52,195 bases of DNA from Bacteroidales bacterium UBA3663. GTDB taxonomy: Bacteria; Bacteroidota; Bacteroidia; Bacteroidales; UBA3663. Under the pieces are notes generated by a model, which was not told the origin of the DNA, made no database searches, and saw only the letters and a list, made by a program, of their open reading frames with translations. Each line of letters starts with the position of its first letter. Position 1 is the first letter of the stretch. The translations under genes and the position numbers were made by a program. The DNA is taken from contig DFJU01000151.1 of assembly GCA_002373755.1 (NCBI GenBank), positions 239 to 52,433 of the forward strand, in the 5' to 3' direction. Positions 16,248 through 25,273 of the stretch are shown one piece after another.

Positions 16248-17834
16248 TTACACAGCGGCGACCTTGCGTCGCACCAACGGCCGCAGGAAACGTCGGCCCA
16301 ACGCACGCCAAGGCTGCATGGCGCGGGTGTGACGGCGCATCGGGGCATCGTAGAGCAGGAATCCGGCGAGCACCAGAATACAGCCGAAGATGGCCACGCC
16401 ATAGACCGTCTTGATGCCGACCGCCAGATTGCCATCGACCATCTGTTCGACGAACGATGCGACGCCGCCATCGCCCTGCGCAATACGCGCCACGCTGCCA
16501 CTGTTGACCGACGGCGCATAGCGGGCAAAGGCATCGGCCACACACCAGCCGAACAGCTTGGCATAGAGCGCGACGCCGAACAGCGAGCCGAGCACCATGT
16601 GGAGCATGTTGAAGAGCGACAGGCCCTGAAAGAAGGTCAGGAAATCCATCGAGTCGTGCAGCGAAATCATGAACATGATGCCGAGCACGGTGGCGGCAAA
16701 ACCTCGGCAGACGACTGGCCAGAAGAACATCCCGCGGGCGATGTCGGGCGAAATCAGAAAATACATCTGAACCAGATAGGCCAGCAGGGCCAACAGACCG
16801 ACCACCGCCAGACGGATGTAGGTGAAATTGTGCATCTTCATCCACCAATAGGCGAATCCGCAGCCGGCCCAACAGCCGAGCAAAGCAGGCCAATAGCGCC
16901 ACGCACCCATATAGTCGGTGTAGTGCAACGTCTCTTCGCAGAACATCTCTTCGAGCATATACTCCGTGCCGAGCAGCATCTCGCACAGCGCGATCAAGAC
17001 AAGAATCGGCACTACGTGCTTGAACTTGAACACCTTACGCGAGATGAAAGCGTGCGGCAGCATCTGCATACGGCGCAGAATCGTGGCCGATGTGAGGCAG
17101 ATGGTACCCGTCAGAATCCACGTAGTCGGGCTGTTGTACCAGTCGAGCCAGTCGCCATAGTTGAGCAATGCGGCCAACTGCATGACCAATGCCACCCACT
17201 GCGCCATGCCGAGCCAGTCGATGCCCCACAACGGCGTCTTGGGAAAGATGCGGAAATGGCGCAGGCAGACGTGCTGGAAAAGCAGCAGGCAGAGCATCAG
17301 GCCGCAGATAATCCAATGCGTCAGACGCCAGTCGCCGAAAAATTCGCACCAGGCCGCGCCCCAGCCGTTGATCTGCTGTGCGCCCATGATGAACAGATGC
17401 AGCACGGGGAAGAAAACGCGGAAATCGCGCGTCGGCGTCATCCAGAGCTGCACGTTGGACATGCACTCGAACGTGCCCTGAATCTTGCACGCGCCCTCGA
17501 TGAAGCAGCACAGCCAGAGCAGCGGCAGCCACGACACATAGGCCGTGAGCAGATTGGTGACAGCGACGCCCAACATCGCGGCTCGCAGCAACGTCTTGTT
17601 GGTGAAGCGGAACTTCATGCGGAACAGCAGCGGGAAATAGCACGCCATGCCGGCCAAATTCGCGTAGAGGCACATCAGGACGTCCTCGCGCATGAGTGAT
17701 TCGTCGCCAATCATGCCGTTGAGCGCGCCCATGTAGCGTGCGGCCGACAACTGAAAGCAGGCGGCTATGAACAGATATACCCACGGTTGCGCCTTGCGCG
17801 GAAACCAGGGCTTGAATGCTGGAACTTCAAACAT
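16248..17834 (-). CDS. Multi-pass MFS-type exporter, third gene of the tolC-hlyD operon
   Basis: The 528-residue integral membrane protein has 12 to 14 predicted helices, for example PWVYLFIAACFQLSA near residues 17-31, WLPLLWLCCFIEG, VVPILVLIALCEMLL and GVAIFGCILVLAGFLLY near the C-terminus. Size and position after an EmrA-type adaptor and a TolC-type channel point to an EmrB-like drug or metabolite proton antiporter. The sequence is unusually rich in Trp, Cys and Met and lacks the sharp MFS motif A, so it is a divergent member. A 309-base gap with palindromic and pyrimidine-rich repeats separates it from hlyD. Confidence 0.75.
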   Translation of the reverse strand: MFEVPAFKPWFPRKAQPWVYLFIAACFQLSAARYMGALNGMIGDESLMREDVLMCLYANLAGMACYFPLLFRMKFRFTNKTLLRAAMLGVAVTNLLTAYVSWLPLLWLCCFIEGACKIQGTFECMSNVQLWMTPTRDFRVFFPVLHLFIMGAQQINGWGAAWCEFFGDWRLTHWIICGLMLCLLLFQHVCLRHFRIFPKTPLWGIDWLGMAQWVALVMQLAALLNYGDWLDWYNSPTTWILTGTICLTSATILRRMQMLPHAFISRKVFKFKHVVPILVLIALCEMLLGTEYMLEEMFCEETLHYTDYMGAWRYWPALLGCWAGCGFAYWWMKMHNFTYIRLAVVGLLALLAYLVQMYFLISPDIARGMFFWPVVCRGFAATVLGIMFMISLHDSMDFLTFFQGLSLFNMLHMVLGSLFGVALYAKLFGWCVADAFARYAPSVNSGSVARIAQGDGGVASFVEQMVDGNLAVGIKTVYGVAIFGCILVLAGFLLYDAPMRRHTRAMQPWRALGRRFLRPLVRRKVAAV

Positions 17835-17840
17835 TGTTTT

Positions 17841-17898
17841 TTAAAGGGATTTGAAGGGGAGTGAAAAGGAAGTGAAAGGGGAGTAAAAAGGACGATAC
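17841..17898 (-). repeat. Pyrimidine-rich leader repeat before the MFS start codon
   Basis: On the minus strand it starts GTATCGTCC, continues as about four imperfect copies of YTTTYACTYCC, and ends CCCTTTAAA six bases before the ATG. Related leaders precede the genes starting at 44283 and 48606. Confidence 0.75.
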
Positions 17899-17938
17899 CA
17901 TCGGCAGACACAAGCATCTGCTACGCGATTTTTTTGGG

Positions 17939-18088
17939 CTCGCAGAGTGTAAATGAGTGCAATGGAGTTCTCAAATTCTCAACAATTCAAGAAGAAAGAA
18001 AAATTCTCTACATTCTCAAATTCTTGAGGGTTAACCACGAAAAACACGAAAGACACGAAAGTTTTGTCTATCATTTACACTCCGCGAG
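17939..18088. repeat. Palindromic element with CTCGCAGAGTGTAA ends (split copy)
   Basis: CTCGCAGAGTGTAAATGAGTG (17939) faces TCATTTACACTCCGCGAG (ending 18088). Between them lies an AT-rich segment with the AAGAATT/GAGAATT repeat type and a triplet CACGAAA. Two compact copies occur at 23225 and 40603. Confidence 0.8.
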
Positions 18089-18143
18089 CCACTCCTTTAG
18101 CGTCGGAAACAACTCTTATTTCTTACTTCTTATTTCTTAGCTC

Positions 18144-19175
18144 TCAATACTCCACCTCACATTCGACATTCAGGCCGGCACGCAGACGCGCGAGGTCTTC
18201 GGCCGTGTTGTTGGCCAATGAGATTCGCACCGGGACGCGCTGTTCGACCTTGACGAAGTTGCCCGTGGCATTGTCGCTCGGCATCAGCGAATAGGCCGCA
18301 CCGGTGGCTCCCGAAATACGTTCCACGCGGCCGACGAAGGTCACATCAGGCACGGCATCGGCCGTAATCTTGACTTCATGGCCGATGGCGATGTTGTGCA
18401 GCTGCGACTCGCGATAGTTGGCCACAACCCACGTTTCCGAGTCATCGACAATGTCAACCATCGTCATGCCGGGCTGGACAAGTTGGCCGACGTGGATCGA
18501 CTTTGCGCCGAGGGTGCCATCGGCCGTAGCCACAATCACGGTGTACGACAAGTTGAGACGTGCCAGATTGACGGCGGCCTCGGCCAGCTGGATGGCGGCC
18601 TCGCTCTGGTTGAGGCGGTGCGACTGTTCGTTGACGGCCAATGACGTTGTGCGACGCGCGCGGCTCACCTGCTCATAGCGCGCGCTGATCGACTTGTAGG
18701 CCGTGGCCACGTTGTCGTATTGCTGTTTGGTGACCGCCTGCTGGCTGTAAAGACGTTCGAAACGCTCCATCTCGCGGCGTGCGTTGTCGAGTTGGGCGGC
18801 GACCTCGTCGATGCCTGCATCGCTGACACTCAGGTTGTTGGACGTCGTGGCGATGCCTGCGCTCGTTGCCTTCATTCCGGCACGCGCATTGGCCAGATTA
18901 GCCTCAGCCTGAGCCAACGCCAGGCGGAATTCGGCATCCTCGATGATGACGAGCGTGTCGCCCTTGCGGACGTGTTGGAAGTCGTCGAACCTGACTTCGC
19001 GGATGAAGCCCGGCACACGCGTGCTGACCGGCGTGATGTGTTTCTGCACCTGCGCGTTGTCGGTATATTCGACGTTGCCCAAGTGGACGAAGCGTGCACA
19101 GATATAGATGATTCCGGCCACAAGCAGGCCGATGACGATGACGTCGTAAACAAGGCGTTTTGGATATAGTTTCAT
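18144..19175 (-). CDS. HlyD/EmrA-type membrane fusion protein
   Basis: The 343-residue periplasmic adaptor has one N-terminal membrane helix (residues about 9-30, VYDVIVIGLLVAGIIYICARF), a split biotinyl-lipoyl-like domain (STRVPGFIREVRFDDFQHVRKGD, and later GTLGAKSIHVGQLVQPG), a long coiled-coil hairpin (residues about 80-185), and a beta-barrel end domain. It links the inner-membrane pump to the TolC-type channel. The ATG at 19175 is preferred to the in-frame TTG eleven codons upstream because it gives the normal short cytoplasmic start. It lies 33 bases after the tolC-type gene. Confidence 0.93.
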   Translation of the reverse strand: MKLYPKRLVYDVIVIGLLVAGIIYICARFVHLGNVEYTDNAQVQKHITPVSTRVPGFIREVRFDDFQHVRKGDTLVIIEDAEFRLALAQAEANLANARAGMKATSAGIATTSNNLSVSDAGIDEVAAQLDNARREMERFERLYSQQAVTKQQYDNVATAYKSISARYEQVSRARRTTSLAVNEQSHRLNQSEAAIQLAEAAVNLARLNLSYTVIVATADGTLGAKSIHVGQLVQPGMTMVDIVDDSETWVVANYRESQLHNIAIGHEVKITADAVPDVTFVGRVERISGATGAAYSLMPSDNATGNFVKVEQRVPVRISLANNTAEDLARLRAGLNVECEVEY

Positions 19176-19208
19176 AATAAGTAATTGTTCAGATTTATTA
19201 TTCTCCAA

Positions 19209-20582
19209 TCACAGCGTTCCTGTGACATATTTCAGTTTGTAATAATTGTAAATCAAGTTGATACGGGCGTTGACAAATGCCATTTCGGCCGTCAGCTTTG
19301 CGCTCGACGCATCGAGCAGGTCGGTCAGGAGCGCCAAGCCCTCAGCATAGCGGCGGTTCACCACATCGTAGTTCTCGTTGGCCAACTCCACACTCTTCCG
19401 TTGCGTCTGCACATCGGTCTGACAGGTGCGGAAATTCACGTAGCAGGCCTGCACGCCGTTGCCGATGCCTTCGCGCGCCACCTCGAGCTCCTCGGCCGAA
19501 CGCTGCGCATCGAGTTTTGCCCGACGCACCTCGTGATTGTTGCGCCACAGACTGCCCAGATTGTACTGCACGCCAAGACCGACGAACCACACATTCACGT
19601 TGGCATCCACCGGAATGAGGTCGTTGGTGTAGGGACCGGACAGATGCTCCTCGGCCACAAGCGCCACCTTCGGCCGACTGCCGCTGCGGGCCACACGGAG
19701 CTGCTGCTGCGAGATGTCGCACGCCAGCGAAGCCTGTTTCAGCGCGATGCTTGAGCCATCGGCCACCTGCTGCCAATAGGTCTCGCCCTGCGTCAGCGAA
19801 GCCTCGCCGTCGGCATAGAGGCGGACTTCATCGTCGGCCACAGGCACGATTTCATGGTCGATGTGCAGCGTGGTGCAGATCTGATGTCCGACAATCTGTG
19901 CCGCATCGCCGACCTGCCGTTGCGCGAGCCGCAGGTTCTCGGCCAACAGTTCAAAACGGGTGATGTCGCTCTGCAGCACCGTGCCCTCGGCCAGACGGCT
20001 GCGCATGTTCTGCAACTGCTGTTCGACGAGTTCGATGTTCTTCCGGATCACTTGCTGCTGGTTGCCCAGCTTGAAAAGGTCGAGATAGTAGCCGGCCAAC
20101 AGGAAGCGCACCTCCTGCCGCTGCTTCTCGACATCGAGTGCAGCCATCTGCTGGCCAAGTTCCGCCATGCGCACGCCGGCCGAAATGGCACCGCCGGCAT
20201 AGAGCACCTGCGATGCCTCGACCGCGAACTGGTTGCCCCAGTGCGGCGTGTCTTGCTTGCCGTGCCGAGCCGTACCGACGTATGGCGCAATCGCGTAGCA
20301 GACATCGGCCGTGCCATTGGTCGAAAACGAACGGCTGAGCAACGTTGCATTGCCGATGTACGAGCCACTGAGCGACACGTTCACGTCGGGCAGACGTTGC
20401 GAACGCGCCGCCGCGACACGAGCATCGGCCGCCGACTGCGCCGTCCTGCTGGACTGCAACTGCCGGCTCTGCTCTTCCGCCAAGTTGAATAACTGCTCCA
20501 GGCTCATCGGCGATTGTGCCATCGCGGCACCGTCGGCCATAAGCGCGGAGACGAAAAAGAAACCCCTTAATAACGTCTTCAT
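19209..20582 (-). CDS. TolC-family outer-membrane efflux channel
   Basis: The 457-residue protein has a signal peptide (MKTLLRGFFFVSALMADGAAMAQ) and two repeated halves rich in heptad alpha-helix (residues about 30-230 and 240-455), as in TolC trimers that form a channel-tunnel through the outer membrane and periplasm. The region MSLEQLFNLAEEQSRQLQ is the usual start of the first helix, and VNRRYAEGLALLTDLLDAS is the usual end region of the second half. ATG 20582 is preferred to ATG 20618 because the signal peptide starts there. It is the first gene of the tolC-hlyD-MFS operon. Confidence 0.93.
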   Translation of the reverse strand: MKTLLRGFFFVSALMADGAAMAQSPMSLEQLFNLAEEQSRQLQSSRTAQSAADARVAAARSQRLPDVNVSLSGSYIGNATLLSRSFSTNGTADVCYAIAPYVGTARHGKQDTPHWGNQFAVEASQVLYAGGAISAGVRMAELGQQMAALDVEKQRQEVRFLLAGYYLDLFKLGNQQQVIRKNIELVEQQLQNMRSRLAEGTVLQSDITRFELLAENLRLAQRQVGDAAQIVGHQICTTLHIDHEIVPVADDEVRLYADGEASLTQGETYWQQVADGSSIALKQASLACDISQQQLRVARSGSRPKVALVAEEHLSGPYTNDLIPVDANVNVWFVGLGVQYNLGSLWRNNHEVRRAKLDAQRSAEELEVAREGIGNGVQACYVNFRTCQTDVQTQRKSVELANENYDVVNRRYAEGLALLTDLLDASSAKLTAEMAFVNARINLIYNYYKLKYVTGTL

Positions 20583-20647
20583 ATCATAAAAAAAGGAGTC
20601 TTGATAACTCCAGAACATTCATTGCAAAGCATAACTTAACGCGGCAA

Positions 20648-20679
20648 CAAAGGTAGCGTTTTGTCCGACTTAGGCCAAA
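20648..20679 (-). promoter_or_regulatory. Promoter of the tolC-hlyD-MFS operon
   Basis: On the minus strand TTTG (20676-20679), 20 bases and TACCTTTG (20648-20655) match the consensus exactly. The leader of about 60 bases contains a short hairpin, GGAGT...ACTCC (20595-20611), followed by seven T directly before the start codon. This could weaken expression by early termination. Confidence 0.8.
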
Positions 20680-20805
20680 TGCAAAAGGGCCTTTTCGACG
20701 CATTTTTCGCGCCTTGCTACGCGATTTTGGAATGTGACAGATGGCAAAAAACGGCCTCCCAGCGGCTCATTTCACGGCCGATGCAAGCCTTACCGCAACG
20801 AACAG

Positions 20806-20832
20806 AAAAGGGCGACCCGAATCGGATCGCCC
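20806..20832 (-). terminator. Intrinsic terminator of the small lipoprotein gene
   Basis: Read on the minus strand, GGGCGA and TCGCCC form a stem (20827-20832 with 20810-20815), extended by inner pairing CCGATTCGG, and are followed by TTTTC. It lies 34 bases beyond the lipoprotein stop. Confidence 0.75.
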
Positions 20833-20866
20833 CCACACATGAACAGTGTAACTAACATTCCCTTAT

Positions 20867-21235
20867 TCAATTATGAAAACCGCCTAAAACCACTCTTGCG
20901 GCGTATCTTTCGTCTGATTCGTCACGACCTTCCAACTTAAATCCAATCATCATAGCCGATTCCACGGGTTCGAGCTGTAACTCGATGGTGGATGCGAGCT
21001 CCGCGACATTGCTGGTCGTGACGAGCATACTTGAAGTGTCAACCTTGTTGTCGGCAAGGACTGTGGCCACCATGGCCGCATCCGTATCTGTCAGAGAAGT
21101 CTCTGCAACGACAACGACCTCGAAGGTCCTTTCCTCCCGATTGTTCTCATAAAAGAGGTTGTCTTCTTCATTGCAGGCGACCCATGCTCCCATCACTGTC
21201 GCCATGCAGACCGTGAATTTGAGAAAGCGTTTCAT
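20867..21235 (-). CDS. Small predicted lipoprotein of unknown function
   Basis: The 122-residue protein starts MKRFLKFTVCMATVMGAWVACNEEDN. The hydrophobic leader ends at Cys21, followed by acidic residues (NEED), the pattern that sends Bacteroidetes lipoproteins to the cell surface. The lipobox WVAC is imperfect at -3. The mature domain of about 100 residues is acidic, mixed alpha/beta, and shows no family motif that I recognise. ATG 21235 is chosen because it begins the signal peptide; a longer frame to 21337 would start inside the -7 promoter box. It is monocistronic, with its own promoter and terminator. Confidence 0.7.
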   Translation of the reverse strand: MKRFLKFTVCMATVMGAWVACNEEDNLFYENNREERTFEVVVVAETSLTDTDAAMVATVLADNKVDTSSMLVTTSNVAELASTIELQLEPVESAMMIGFKLEGRDESDERYAARVVLGGFHN

Positions 21236-21326
21236 AAAACAGATACATTTAGAACATTTGACATTTGGGTGTTTCTTTTCTCTCCAATCCGATTGGCCTT
21301 CGGATTGTCTTTTTCTCTTTGCGCAG

Positions 21327-21358
21327 CAAAAGTACAACCAATAAAATTGTTGTCCAAA
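21327..21358 (-). promoter_or_regulatory. Promoter of the small lipoprotein gene
   Basis: On the minus strand TTTG (21355-21358), 20 bases and TACTTTTG (21327-21334) are an exact match to the consensus. The leader is about 85 bases long and contains an inverted repeat, CCGAAGGCCAATCGG (21284-21303 region). Confidence 0.8.
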
Positions 21359-21796
21359 TATTTTTCAAAAAAAATTAAAATTTACGATAAATTTTCTCGA
21401 TATTGGCCAACAAAACTCGTTATTCCAATAACAAACCGCAAATAATTGCACAAGTTGCACATAATTTCATTTCTTTGTAACAAAATTCTGCCCTTATTAA
21501 ATAGTGAGAATCAATCATCGGAAATCGGACAAGAACAGACAAAATGCGAAGATATACGGAGCAGCATAGTCGCGTAACACATCAACAGATTTGCACAAAC
21601 ATTGCACAAACATGCAGTTCACGGCAATTGACTGACGGATAAGCATCGGCCACGACAGCCGACGCATCGGACACCCGACACGGCCCACGACGAGCCATCG
21701 GCCACAACAAAGCGACGGCGGTTTGCCCACACCGATTTTCAATTCAAACCTCTTCGAGACCGATTGGGCACCGTTTGAAAAAGGATTTCAAAAAAA
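21359..21796. other. Non-coding stretch between divergent promoters
   Basis: No supported gene is seen. The left half is AT-rich. The right half (about 21620-21720) is GC-rich and repetitive in CATCGGCCACGAC-type words. A 75-codon minus ORF here has no recognisable features. Confidence 0.5.
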
Positions 21797-21828
21797 ATTG
21801 GCCGTTCCCCCAAAAAGCAGTACCTTTG
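21797..21828 (+). promoter_or_regulatory. Promoter of pyrBI
   Basis: ATTG (21797-21800), 20 bases and TACCTTTG (21821-21828) match the consensus. Transcription would start about 15 bases before the pyrB ATG, which supports that start and leaves no room for a long leader. Confidence 0.75.
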
Positions 21829-21848
21829 GCGCGCTAATTCAAAGAACA

Positions 21849-22760
21849 ATGCAAAACAACTTCATTTCCGTGTCCGACCTTTCGAAGGAAGACATCTTGA
21901 GTCTTCTGTTGGACGCAGCCAAGTTCGAAGCCAATCCCAACCAACGACTACTGGAGGGCAAAGTGGTCGCCACCCTGTTTTTCGAGCCATCGACCCGCAC
22001 CCGCCTCAGTTTCGAGACGGCAGCGAACCGTCTGGGTGCCCGCGTCATCGGCTTCAGCGATCCGAACTCATCATCGACCAGCAAGGGCGAGACGCTCAAG
22101 GACACCATCAAGATGGTATCGAACTACGCCGACGTGATTGTGATGCGCCACTATCTGGAGGGTGCAGCCCGCTACGCGAGCGAAGTGACCGACGTGCCGA
22201 TCATCAATGCCGGCGACGGAGCGAACCAGCATCCATCGCAGACGATGCTCGACCTCTACAGCATCTGGAAGACGCAGGGCACGCTCGACAACATCGACAT
22301 CACGATGGTGGGCGACCTGAAGTACGGCCGCACGGTGCACAGTCTGGTGCAGGCCCTCAGCTTCTTCAACCCGAAGTTTCACTTCATCGCACCCGACCTG
22401 CTGCGTATGCCGCTCGGCTACCGCGACTTCTGCAAGCGCCACAACCTGGCCTACGACGAGCAGGAGAAATTTGACGAAGAGGCCATCAACCGCACCGACA
22501 TCCTCTACATGACCCGCATCCAGCGCGAACGCTTCAGCGACCTGCGCGAATATGAGCAGGTGAAGAACATCTACTGTCTGCACAAAGCGATGCTCGACCA
22601 TGCCAAGCCGAACCTGCGTGTGCTGCATCCGCTGCCACGCGTCAACGAGATTGCCTACGACGTCGATGAGAGCGACAAGGCTTACTACTTCCAACAGGCC
22701 CAGAACGGACTCTACACCCGCGAGGCCATCATTTGTCGAATGCTTAACATCCAACTTTAA
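21849..22760 (+). CDS. pyrB: Aspartate carbamoyltransferase, catalytic subunit
   Basis: PyrB joins carbamoyl phosphate and aspartate to carbamoyl aspartate, the committed step of pyrimidine synthesis. The 303-residue protein has the carbamoyl-phosphate loop [13 protein letters not shown] near residues 45-57, the [11 protein letters not shown] loop (the 80s loop), [29 protein letters not shown], and HPLPRVNEI near the C-terminal quarter. All are intact. The open frame continues 42 codons upstream, but the ATG at 21849 matches the family N-terminus and follows the promoter at the right distance. pyrI starts two bases after its stop. Confidence 0.97.
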   Translation: MQNNFISVSDLSKEDILSLLLDAAKFEANPNQRLLEGKVVATLFFEPSTRTRLSFETAANRLGARVIGFSDPNSSSTSKGETLKDTIKMVSNYADVIVMRHYLEGAARYASEVTDVPIINAGDGANQHPSQTMLDLYSIWKTQGTLDNIDITMVGDLKYGRTVHSLVQALSFFNPKFHFIAPDLLRMPLGYRDFCKRHNLAYDEQEKFDEEAINRTDILYMTRIQRERFSDLREYEQVKNIYCLHKAMLDHAKPNLRVLHPLPRVNEIAYDVDESDKAYYFQQAQNGLYTREAIICRMLNIQL

Positions 22761-22762
22761 TC

Positions 22763-23218
22763 ATGGCAAAGACAGAACTTGAAGTTTCGGCCATCGCCAA
22801 CGGAACGGTGATCGACCACATACCGGCAGAGGTGACGTTCAAGATTGTTCAGATCCTCGACCTATACAGCCATCCGGGCGCCATCACAATCGGCACGAAC
22901 CTCGAAAGCAAGACGCTGGGCAAGAAGGGCATCATCAAGATTGCCGACCGCTACCTGACCGACGAAGAAATCGGCCGACTGAGCGTCGTTGCCCCGAATG
23001 TAACCCTGAACATCATCAAGGACTACCAAATCATCGAAAAGAAATACGTCCGATACCCCAAACTGATTGTCGGCGTTGTGAAATGCTCCAACCCGAAGTG
23101 CGTCACCAACCACCAGCCCATCGCAACGAAGATGGAGGTGTTCGACGAGAAACTGAAGTCGCTCCGCTGCGTGTATTGCGAAAGAGTGATGCAACAGGAC
23201 GAAATCGAGCTGCTTTAA
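22763..23218 (+). CDS. pyrI: Aspartate carbamoyltransferase, regulatory subunit
   Basis: PyrI binds nucleotide effectors (CTP/ATP) and joins PyrB trimers into the allosteric holoenzyme. The 151-residue protein has the N-terminal nucleotide-binding domain (ELEVSAIANGTVIDHIP, and later GKKGIIKIADRYL) and a C-terminal zinc domain with the ligands CSNPKC and CVYC near residues 110-141. The length is standard. It is translated directly after pyrB. The 3' side carries a palindromic repeat rather than an obvious T-tailed terminator. Confidence 0.97.
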   Translation: MAKTELEVSAIANGTVIDHIPAEVTFKIVQILDLYSHPGAITIGTNLESKTLGKKGIIKIADRYLTDEEIGRLSVVAPNVTLNIIKDYQIIEKKYVRYPKLIVGVVKCSNPKCVTNHQPIATKMEVFDEKLKSLRCVYCERVMQQDEIELL

Positions 23219-23224
23219 TATTCT

Positions 23225-23314
23225 CTCGCAGAGTGTAAGTAAGTGTAAATGAGTTTTGATTTTGATTGAATTATCCAGATGGACACTCCATTCCACTCCT
23301 TTACACTCTGCGAG
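23225..23314. repeat. Palindromic element with CTCGCAGAGTGTAA ends (compact copy)
   Basis: A 90-bp imperfect palindrome. The left arm CTCGCAGAGTGTAAGTAAGTG faces the right arm CACTCCTTTACACTCTGCGAG. It starts seven bases after the pyrI stop and could shield the 3' end or act as a terminator without a T-tail. Confidence 0.85.
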
Positions 23315-23380
23315 AAACAAAAGACTCCGCGAGGAACGAAAATTTAGAACCAGTAAGTAAATATCAACTCACATTATTGA

Positions 23381-25273
23381 ATGACTTTTGAAGAACTGGG
23401 CGTGATGCCCGAACTGCTGCGTGCCATCGAAGAATTGGGCTACGAGCAACCGATGCCAATCCAGGCCGAAACAATTCCCGTGATTCTGCAACAGGGACGC
23501 GACCTGGTCGGTCTGGCTCAGACAGGCACAGGCAAGACTGCCGCTTTCGGCCTGCCGTTGTTGCAGAGCGTGGACATTGTCCCCGTGTATAGCGAATATC
23601 AGATCAAGAAAGACCGCAAGACCGGCAAATGGCTCGACCCAGAAGACGCGCCACAGCCACAGGCACTCATTCTGGCCCCGACACGCGAACTTTGTCTGCA
23701 AATAGCTTCCGACCTACAGGACTACGCGAAATATCTGCGCGGCATTGCCATCCTGCCAGTATATGGCGGCTCAAGCATCAGCAGCCAAATCGGACAGCTG
23801 AAACGCGGCGTTCACGTAGTGGTGGCCACACCAGGCCGACTCATCGACCTCATCGAACGCGGCGCCTGCCGTCTGGACAACGTGAAGACCCTTGTGATGG
23901 ACGAGGCCGACGAAATGCTCTCGATGGGATTCCAAGACGACATCGAGACCATCCTGCAAAAGGTTCCGACCGAGCACCGCACGATGCTTTTCAGCGCGAC
24001 GATGCCGAAACAGATTGCAGCCATCGCAAAGAAATACATGACCGACCCTATCGAAATCACGATAGGCAACAAGAACGAAGGTTCGGCCAACGTGAGCCAC
24101 GTCTATTATTTCGTCCACGCCAAAGACAAGTACGCCGCACTGAAGCGCATTGTCGATTACTATCCGAACATCTACGGCATCATATTCTGCCGCACCAAGG
24201 CCGAAACGCAGGAAATCGCCAAAAATCTGATGGACGAGGGCTACAATGCCGATGCACTGCACGGCGACCTCAGCCAGGAACAGCGCGACATGGTGATGCA
24301 CAAGTTCCGCACCCGCCACCTGCAACTGCTTGTGGCCACCGACGTAGCAGCACGCGGTCTGGATGTTGACGACCTAACCCACGTAATCAACTACGGCCTG
24401 CCCGACGACGTGGAGGTCTATACGCACCGCTCCGGACGCACGGGACGTGCCGGCAAGAAGGGCATCTCGATTGCTATCGTCCACGTCAAGGAACGCCGCC
24501 GCCTGAACGACATCGAACGCATCATCGGCAAGAAATTCGAGAAGGGGCAGGTGCCGACAACCGAAAAAATCATCGAAAAACAGCTCTTCGGACTGGCCGA
24601 CCGACTTGAAAAGGTTGAGGTCAAGGAGGACGAAATCGCACAATTCCTCGAACCCGTGGCCAAGAAATTGGGTTGGCTGTCGAACGAAGACCTGCTGAAG
24701 CGCATCGTCTCGCTCGAATTCAACCGAATGTTGGAGTTCTACAAGGGGTCGGAAAACCTCGACATTCCCGAGGAGCGTCCGAAGCGCGAAAAGCCGAACC
24801 GTGGCGAGGCACGCAACTCGTCATACGCCCGCGAATACAAAGGCAGCGACACGCAGGCCGAGCCGGGCTACTCGCGACTCTTCATCAACCTTGGCAAGCG
24901 CGACGGCATCTTCCCGAAACAGCTCATCGGCCTGATGAACAGCCTGGTACACCACCGCATCGAAATGGGCCGCATCGACCTGCTGACCAACTTCAGCTAT
25001 TTTGAAGTGCCGGAAAAAGATGCTCGCTTCGTCATCAAAGACATGACCGGAGCCGATTGGCGAGGCCGACAGGTTTCGGTACAGATGGCCGATGCAGCAC
25101 GTCCGGACGGCAGCGACAAGCCGCTACGCGAAAAAAAGTTCGGAAAACCGAGATTAAAAGACAGAGGCAAAGATTATGACAACGAAAAAAATCGCAGGAA
25201 TTATGATGGCAACCGCTATTTTGGCGAGCGCATGCAGCACAAACCCCGAAAAGGCCACCGTGAAAGCAAGTGA
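23381..25273 (+). CDS. DEAD-box ATP-dependent RNA helicase (DeaD/CsdA-like)
   Basis: The 630-residue helicase has all motifs: Q motif PMPIQAETIP, Walker A AQTGTGKT, PTREL, TPGR, DEAD (VMDEADEM), SAT, TDVAARGLDVDDL and HRSGRTGRAG. After residue 370 follows a helical region and a DbpA-type RNA-binding domain (YSRLFINLGKRDGIFPKQLI, about residues 488-575), then a basic Lys/Arg tail, as in CsdA/DeaD proteins involved in ribosome assembly and cold adaptation. The last 98 bases overlap, in another frame, the start of the following peptidase gene. The tail is natural for the family, so the overlap looks genuine. Confidence 0.93.
   Translation: MTFEELGVMPELLRAIEELGYEQPMPIQAETIPVILQQGRDLVGLAQTGTGKTAAFGLPLLQSVDIVPVYSEYQIKKDRKTGKWLDPEDAPQPQALILAPTRELCLQIASDLQDYAKYLRGIAILPVYGGSSISSQIGQLKRGVHVVVATPGRLIDLIERGACRLDNVKTLVMDEADEMLSMGFQDDIETILQKVPTEHRTMLFSATMPKQIAAIAKKYMTDPIEITIGNKNEGSANVSHVYYFVHAKDKYAALKRIVDYYPNIYGIIFCRTKAETQEIAKNLMDEGYNADALHGDLSQEQRDMVMHKFRTRHLQLLVATDVAARGLDVDDLTHVINYGLPDDVEVYTHRSGRTGRAGKKGISIAIVHVKERRRLNDIERIIGKKFEKGQVPTTEKIIEKQLFGLADRLEKVEVKEDEIAQFLEPVAKKLGWLSNEDLLKRIVSLEFNRMLEFYKGSENLDIPEERPKREKPNRGEARNSSYAREYKGSDTQAEPGYSRLFINLGKRDGIFPKQLIGLMNSLVHHRIEMGRIDLLTNFSYFEVPEKDARFVIKDMTGADWRGRQVSVQMADAARPDGSDKPLREKKFGKPRLKDRGKDYDNEKNRRNYDGNRYFGERMQHKPRKGHRESK

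Noticed and set aside
16239..17699. 486-codon plus-strand ORF
   Set aside because: Antisense to the MFS-type exporter; the translation is rich in His, Gln and Arg, typical of a shadow frame.
21515..21742. 75-codon minus-strand ORF
   Set aside because: It lies in repetitive GC-rich DNA upstream of pyrB, with no promoter or protein features.
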